Shown here piece after piece: positions 59,986 through 64,000 of a DNA stretch of 64,000 nucleotides (position 1 is its first letter; each line of letters opens with the position of its first letter). The position numbers were made by a program, and so were the translations under genes. This DNA is from Soonwooa sp032078105 (GTDB taxonomy: Bacteria; Bacteroidota; Bacteroidia; Flavobacteriales; Weeksellaceae), in NCBI GenBank assembly GCA_046269235.1, contig JBJZOS010000011.1:13019-77018 (forward strand), in the 5' to 3' direction. A model generated the notes under the pieces. That model ran no database searches, was not told the DNA's origin, and was given only the letters and a program-made list of their open reading frames with translations.

Positions 59986-61299
59986 TTATTTAGTACGAAT
60001 CCACTTCCAAAGTTCTTTAGCTGTGGCTTTGTTTCCGTACATTAAAATACCAATTCGGTAGATTTTTGCAGCAACAAACACCATAAAAAGAGTAGAAGCG
60101 ATTAGCAGCGAAATTGATAATAAAATCTGCCATACCGGAACACCAAACGGAATTCTTGCAACCATTGCAACAGGCGATGTGAACGGAATAATCGATAACC
60201 AAAAACCTAAAGGTCCATCTGGATTATTGAAAATCGTGAAACTTCCATACATACCCAACATTAGCGGCATGATGGCAAATAAAGTGAATTGTTGTGTTTC
60301 TGTTTCGTTGTCAACAGCCGAACCAATTGCAGCATACATCGAGCTATAGAAGATGTATCCACAAAGGAAAAACACGATAAAGACAGCGATAATCAATCCG
60401 AAATTCATATCTAATAGTGTATGAGATACCTGTCCGATAATCTGTTGAATGTCCATTTTGTTCATGGTTTCGCTAGCTTCTGCAGGCATCTTTTGTTGCA
60501 TCGCCATAAATCCTGTGTTTAGGAACAATGCTGAGGTGACAAACATCCCAATCCAAATAATAAATTGTGTTAAGGCAACCAATGTTACACCGATTATTTT
60601 TCCCATCATCAATTCGAAAGGTTTAACCGACGAAATGATAATCTCCACAACGCGGTTGTTTTTTTCTTCCAAAACACTTCGCATCACGCGAACGCCGTAG
60701 ATGATAATGAACATAAACGTGGCGTACACCAACACCATGCTTAATCCAGTTTTGATGCCGAAAGCCATGTCGTTGTCAGGTTTGTTATCTTCGGCAATAT
60801 TTTGTGTTGTGATTTTGAAACCAGAATTAAGATCCACAATTTGCGTTTCGGAAAGTCCCAGTTGCTTGATTTTCTCCTTTTTTAGAATGTCGCTTAGATC
60901 ACTGTTTATCGAAGATTTGGTATCCATTCCGATTTTTTTGTTCGTCAAAAGTTTGGTTGAAGTTTCCAACGCGTTAAAATTTTGTTCCTCAACTTTCGGA
61001 ATAATCAGCAATCCGTCAATACCTTCCATATCCTTTAAAGTGCTTGTCAGCGCAAGTTCTGTAGATTCGGGCACGAAAGTGTAGGTTATGTCTTTAGTCG
61101 ATTTTAGTTGTTTCGTAAAAATGCCACTTTTGTCAATGACGTTAAAGTGATATTCGGACTCGTTAGCTTTGAACATAAAAGCCACCAAAACGCCAAAACC
61201 AATCATCAGCAAAGGCGCCAAAATCGTCAAGATAATAAAAGATTTTTTCTTAACCTGCGTCAAGTATTCTCTTTTAGTGATAAGTATAATGTTTTTCAT
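59986..61299 (-). CDS. ABC-2 type transporter permease (NatB-like)
   Basis: 437 residues. An N-terminal membrane helix (about 20-42) is followed by a periplasmic domain (about 45-175) and five further helices, the layout of the NatB/ABC2_membrane_3 family that exports Na+ or organic compounds. Marked blocks: MKNIILITKREYLTQVKKKS at the start, VRMRSVLEEKNNRVVEIIIS-like (here VRVMRSVLEEKNNRVVEIII), and MIPFTSPVAMVARIPFG-like (SIIPFTSPVAMVARIPFGVP). It follows the ATPase gene by 21 bp. The substrate is unknown. Confidence 0.88.
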   Translation of the reverse strand: MKNIILITKREYLTQVKKKSFIILTILAPLLMIGFGVLVAFMFKANESEYHFNVIDKSGIFTKQLKSTKDITYTFVPESTELALTSTLKDMEGIDGLLIIPKVEEQNFNALETSTKLLTNKKIGMDTKSSINSDLSDILKKEKIKQLGLSETQIVDLNSGFKITTQNIAEDNKPDNDMAFGIKTGLSMVLVYATFMFIIIYGVRVMRSVLEEKNNRVVEIIISSVKPFELMMGKIIGVTLVALTQFIIWIGMFVTSALFLNTGFMAMQQKMPAEASETMNKMDIQQIIGQVSHTLLDMNFGLIIAVFIVFFLCGYIFYSSMYAAIGSAVDNETETQQFTLFAIMPLMLGMYGSFTIFNNPDGPLGFWLSIIPFTSPVAMVARIPFGVPVWQILLSISLLIASTLFMVFVAAKIYRIGILMYGNKATAKELWKWIRTK

Positions 61300-61320
61300 T
61301 TAGTCAAAAATTAGTGCAGA

Positions 61321-62229
61321 TTAATTAGATTTCACCGCGTTGATGAAAACTTCGTTCATGCTTGGTATTTTTTCGTTGAAGCTTCTTAGGTTTCCGATGC
61401 TCATCAGATCTTGGAGCAAAAGATTTCTGTTTTCAACGTTTTCAAAATCAAAAGATACCAACGCATTTTCTTCTTTAACATCTTGCAATTGATGCAGATT
61501 GCGGAAGTTTTCGAATTTAGAATTATCAAAATCTGACAAAGTCACTGAAAAAATATTTTGTTTGAATTGCTCTCTCACATCAAAAACTTTTCCGTCCAAG
61601 ACTTTTCGAGAATTATTGATTAGCGCCACATAATCGCACATCTCTTCAACACTTTCCATACGGTGTGTGGATAAGATAATCGTCGTTCCGTTTTCTTTAA
61701 GTTTTAGGATTTGATCTTTTATCAAGTTAGCATTAACAGGGTCAAAACCAGAAAATGGTTCATCCAAAATCAACAATTTTGGGCGGTGCAAAACCGTTAC
61801 CACAAATTGTATTTTCTGCGCCATACCTTTAGAAAGTTCGCTTAGTTTTTTCTTCCACCATTGGTCGATTTCCAATTGCGCAAACCAGTATTTTGCCTGT
61901 TCTAAAGCATCTTGACGCGTCATACCTTTTAATTCTCCAAAATAAAGAAGTTGGTCGCCTACCGTCATATTTTTATAAAGTCCACGCTCTTCGGGCATGT
62001 ACCCAATTTGTTTGATGTGCTCAGGCTGAAGCGGTTGATCGTTGATCCACACTTGACCTTCGTCGGGCTGTGTAATTTGGTTGATAATACGGATAAAAGA
62101 AGTTTTTCCTGCGCCGTTAGGACCCAAAAGGCCATAAATGCTTGCGGTAGGAACGCTGATGCTGAAATCTTGCAAAGCAACTTTTTTTCCCGCGTTGTAC
62201 GTTTTTTTGATATGTTCTGCTCTTAGCAT
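61321..62229 (-). CDS. ABC transporter ATP-binding protein (NatA-like)
   Basis: 302 residues from ATG 62229 (MLRAEHIKKTYNAGKKVALQ). Walker A GPNGAGKTS, Q-loop GYMPEERGLYKNMTV, signature LSKGMAQK, Walker B LLILDEPFSGFDPVN, and H-loop STHRMESVEEMC. The C-terminal 80 residues form a small regulatory domain. An in-frame GTG at 62256 would add nine residues and is less likely. It makes a two-component exporter with the permease 21 bp downstream (YhaQ/NatA type, DUF4162-like tail). Confidence 0.92.
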   Translation of the reverse strand: MLRAEHIKKTYNAGKKVALQDFSISVPTASIYGLLGPNGAGKTSFIRIINQITQPDEGQVWINDQPLQPEHIKQIGYMPEERGLYKNMTVGDQLLYFGELKGMTRQDALEQAKYWFAQLEIDQWWKKKLSELSKGMAQKIQFVVTVLHRPKLLILDEPFSGFDPVNANLIKDQILKLKENGTTIILSTHRMESVEEMCDYVALINNSRKVLDGKVFDVREQFKQNIFSVTLSDFDNSKFENFRNLHQLQDVKEENALVSFDFENVENRNLLLQDLMSIGNLRSFNEKIPSMNEVFINAVKSN

Positions 62230-62250
62230 AATTTTATTTTTTAGGAGCTT

Positions 62251-62350
62251 TATCACGCTGTCCGCTGTATCTTTGGGCTTGTCGCTCGGACAACTCCGCT
62301 GCGCTCCGTCGCCTCACTCCAACCCAAAGGATGCCGCTTCCATCGTGGCT
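62251..62350. repeat. GC-rich structured intergenic element
   Basis: About 60% G+C in an AT-rich surrounding. It has inverted arms CTTTGGG (62271-62277) and CCCAAAG (62323-62329), extended imperfectly by ATC/GAT outside, enclosing the C-rich TCGCTCGGACAACTCCGCTG and GCGCTCCGTCGCCTCACTCC. It looks like a dispersed, structured non-coding repeat of the kind found between genes in Chryseobacterium-group genomes. Only this copy is present in the window, so repetition is inference. Confidence 0.5.
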
Positions 62351-62553
62351 AGGGATTTCTAATCCGTAGAAAGTTTGTCCTTTTTTATTGATTTTTTTTG
62401 AATCTATAAAATTAGTCTAAACTTTCCTGAAATGTTACAGAATTCTTTAGAAAAAATCATCTTATCAAAACCCTAGAGCTATGTTTTAGGTTTTAGAAAA
62501 ATAAAGCGAGATAAAGCAACACAAACAATCTGAGATGATGTAATGCAGAACCT

Positions 62554-62583
62554 CTTGATTCTTGATTCCTGATTCTTGATTCT
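62554..62583. repeat. Short tandem repeat, 7-bp unit
   Basis: Four copies of CTTGATT (one as CCTGATT) plus a partial fifth, in the gap between the ABC ATPase and AEC transporter genes. No gene covers it. Confidence 0.75.
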
Positions 62584-62628
62584 AAAACCTGACTTTCGAC
62601 ACATTTTTTCAATTATTTCTAAAGACTT

Positions 62629-62659
62629 TTTTATAGTTTTTTCAAGCATTGTAACTTTG
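62629..62659 (+). promoter_or_regulatory. Promoter of the AEC transporter gene
   Basis: TTTT (62629-62632), 19-bp spacer, TAACTTTG (62652-62659), 23 bp before the ATG. Confidence 0.6.
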
Positions 62660-62682
62660 CAATTTATAAACTAAAAAAAGAA

Positions 62683-63591
62683 ATGGTAAATTTTGTTTTG
62701 ATTGCGGTGTGTATTATTGCAGGAATGCTTTTCAAAGCAACAAAATCTATACATCCCGATGCACACAAAGGTATCAATACTTGGATTCTGTATTTGGCGC
62801 TTCCTGCAGTTTCGTTTAAATATTTACCGAAAGTTCAATGGTCAACAGAAATGCTTTTTCCGATTTTTTCAACATTGTTAATTGCGGTTGGAAGTGGTAT
62901 TTTCATGAAATATTACAGCAAATACAAAGGCTATTCCAGACGTTCGCAAAGTACATTAGATTTAGCAAGCGGTTACAGTAATACATCTTTCATTGGTTTT
63001 CCTTTAATAATGGCTTTTTATGGGGAAGGCTTATTAAGCATTGCCATTATTTGCGACCAAACAATGTTTTTGGCGTTATCAACTTTAGGAATTATTTCTG
63101 CGTTGAAAGGTGGCAGCAAGTCTGGAAATATCAGCGCAAAATTTATCCTGAAAAGATTATTTACATTTCCTCCATTTCTTGGTTGTATTGGAGCTTTAGC
63201 AATTTCTCAAGTGGTAGACTTAACGTTTGCCGAACCTTTTTTCGATAAATTGGCTGCAACAGTTGGACCTTTAGCATTATTTTCCGTTGGACTTCAATTG
63301 AAATTTAATGGTTGGAAAAAATTGATGCCTCAGATTTCTACATCGCTGTTGTATAAATTAATATTGGCTCCCGCAATTGTTTTTGTCTTGGCTCTTATTC
63401 TTAACATCAAAGGAGATGTTGCCAAAATCAGCATTTTTGAAGCGGCAATGCCGACTTTGGTAACTTCCAGCATTATTGCAGAACAATTCCGACTCAATAC
63501 AAAACTCACCAATCTCATCATCGGAATTAGCATTATCGTTGGCTTTTTCACTTCTGCGATGTGGTATACATTAGTAGAACTATTCTTTTAA
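62683..63591 (+). CDS. AEC (auxin efflux carrier) family transporter
   Basis: 302 residues with ten membrane helices in two five-helix halves, as in the bile acid/auxin carrier superfamily. Recognisable: FVLIAVCIIAGMLFKATKSI, a central SGYSNTSFIGFPLIMAFYGE (the conserved N-x-x-F-x-G-x-P/I kink) and PTLVTSSIIAEQFRLNTKLT near the end. AEC proteins in bacteria export or import dicarboxylates such as malate; the substrate here is unknown. Single gene with its own promoter; the decayed fucosidase remnant lies directly behind it on the other strand. Confidence 0.88.
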   Translation: MVNFVLIAVCIIAGMLFKATKSIHPDAHKGINTWILYLALPAVSFKYLPKVQWSTEMLFPIFSTLLIAVGSGIFMKYYSKYKGYSRRSQSTLDLASGYSNTSFIGFPLIMAFYGEGLLSIAIICDQTMFLALSTLGIISALKGGSKSGNISAKFILKRLFTFPPFLGCIGALAISQVVDLTFAEPFFDKLAATVGPLALFSVGLQLKFNGWKKLMPQISTSLLYKLILAPAIVFVLALILNIKGDVAKISIFEAAMPTLVTSSIIAEQFRLNTKLTNLIIGISIIVGFFTSAMWYTLVELFF

Positions 63592-63942
63592 CCAATTTTA
63601 AAAACTTAGTCATTTTATAGGATAAATTTTCAGGTAGCAAAACTTCGAGTTTTTCATTATTTTTAAATGAAATTTTAGCATTACTTCATAATATTTGTAA
63701 GGATTTTACTTCCTTAGGCGCGCTGAAAAGTATCTTTTCGGGAAGAGTTTCATTTTCATCCAATAAATAAATGCCGTATATGGAATTTACTTCTTGTGTC
63801 AACCTAATTTTTCCTTCTGAATAAGATTTTATTGGCTTGTTCCATAAATTGCATCACCATTACTTCGCATCCATTCTCCAATTTCTTGAAGGCGTTGTTG
63901 TACTGTTTCTGGGAAAACACAATTTCCATGGTAAGTTTGCAT
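63592..63942 (-). pseudogene. Alpha-L-fucosidase (GH29), decayed 3' part
   Basis: Minus-strand remnant of the C-terminal part of a GH29 fucosidase. Right part: FPETVQQRLQEIGEWMRSNG then DAIYGTSQ and a stop at 63831-63829; left part, in the next frame: PIKSYSEGKIRLTQEVNSIY, GIYLLDENETLPEKILFSAP, KEVKSLQIL, a TGA (63688-63686), SNAKISFKNNEKLEVLLPEN. The E-I-G-x-W-M-x-x-N-G-x-A-I-Y-G-T block is a hallmark of GH29 enzymes. At least one frameshift (near 63832-63838) and one stop are present, and no clear end codon. The rest of the gene, with the catalytic residues, would lie beyond the right edge, if it exists. Confidence 0.75.
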
Positions 63943-64000
63943 TAGGATAATTAAGGAAGTAAATTAGTTGATAATATTAACTAGAAAGAAAAACAGCAGG

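Noticed and set aside
1..64000. CRISPR arrays, insertion sequences, prophage or rRNA genes
   Set aside because: Looked for regularly spaced repeats, transposase or integrase motifs (DDE, tyrosine recombinase R-H-R-Y), phage structural genes and rRNA sequence; none were seen.

Overview
The window reads as chromosome of an AT-rich member of the Bacteroidota, class Flavobacteriia, most likely the Chryseobacterium/Weeksellaceae branch. The evidence is: proteins with C-terminal type IX secretion (T9SS type A) sorting domains; lipoproteins with acidic stretches after the lipobox cysteine; Bacteroidota-type promoters (TTTG or TTTT, 17-19 bp, TAnnTTTG); families largely restricted to the phylum (DUF5606, DUF5723, GldA-type ABC ATPase, the -ELKNIW- membrane protein after an ECF sigma factor, S46 dipeptidyl peptidase DPP11); and a potassium-transport (kdp) operon in a split-KdpD layout. 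Genus-level placement is inference.

Layout. 0-5 kb: end of a DNA glycosylase gene, PBP4-type dacB, a T9SS adhesin-like protein, pruA and a surface-type lipoprotein. 5-11.6 kb: prfC, mtgA, a SpecificRecomb-family membrane protein, a DUF721 protein and ychF. 11.6-16.4 kb: a T9SS protein broken by one TGA, a secreted zinc metalloprotease with an upstream lipoprotein, and a frameshifted DUF2891 gene. 16.5-21.4 kb: fatty-acid use (acyl-CoA dehydrogenase and two tandem acyl-CoA ligases). 21.6-29.9 kb: a DinB-like pseudogene, HdeD-like membrane protein, exported thiol peroxidase, lipoprotein, TonB-dependent receptor and a very large T9SS BNR-repeat protein. 30-37 kb: ECF sigma factor with membrane partner, gldA-like ATPase, ruvX-def-DUF5606, a metal/cofactor-binding protein, fRMsr-like GAF protein, a conserved protein of unknown function, an MBL hydrolase and tRNA-Leu(CAA). 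37.3-47.9 kb: a kdp gene cluster. 48-53.7 kb: a short DnaE-type polymerase and DNA polymerase IV, divergently placed around about 1.5 kb of decayed genes. 54-64 kb: DPP11, polysaccharide deacetylase, GNAT protein, frameshifted DUF5723 protein, a NatAB-like ABC exporter, an AEC transporter and a decayed alpha-L-fucosidase tail.

The most coherent system is the kdp cluster, read right to left: a sigma-54-type response regulator in its own terminated unit, then four very small membrane-protein genes (45, 27, 25 = KdpF, and 36 codons), kdpA, kdpB, kdpC, an outer-membrane porin, a truncated KdpD (KdpD domain plus Usp domain, no kinase) and a separate HAMP-PAS histidine kinase. This differs from the classical KdpD/KdpE arrangement in both sensor and regulator.

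A second theme is gene decay. Six protein genes carry stops, frameshifts or truncations. Three have several lesions or only fragments left and look truly decayed (DinB-like, YceI with neighbouring OMP fragment, fucosidase tail). Three have a single lesion and could be recent mutations or sequence errors (T9SS protein at 11.6 kb, DUF2891, DUF5723). No insertion sequence, prophage, CRISPR array or rRNA operon was seen.
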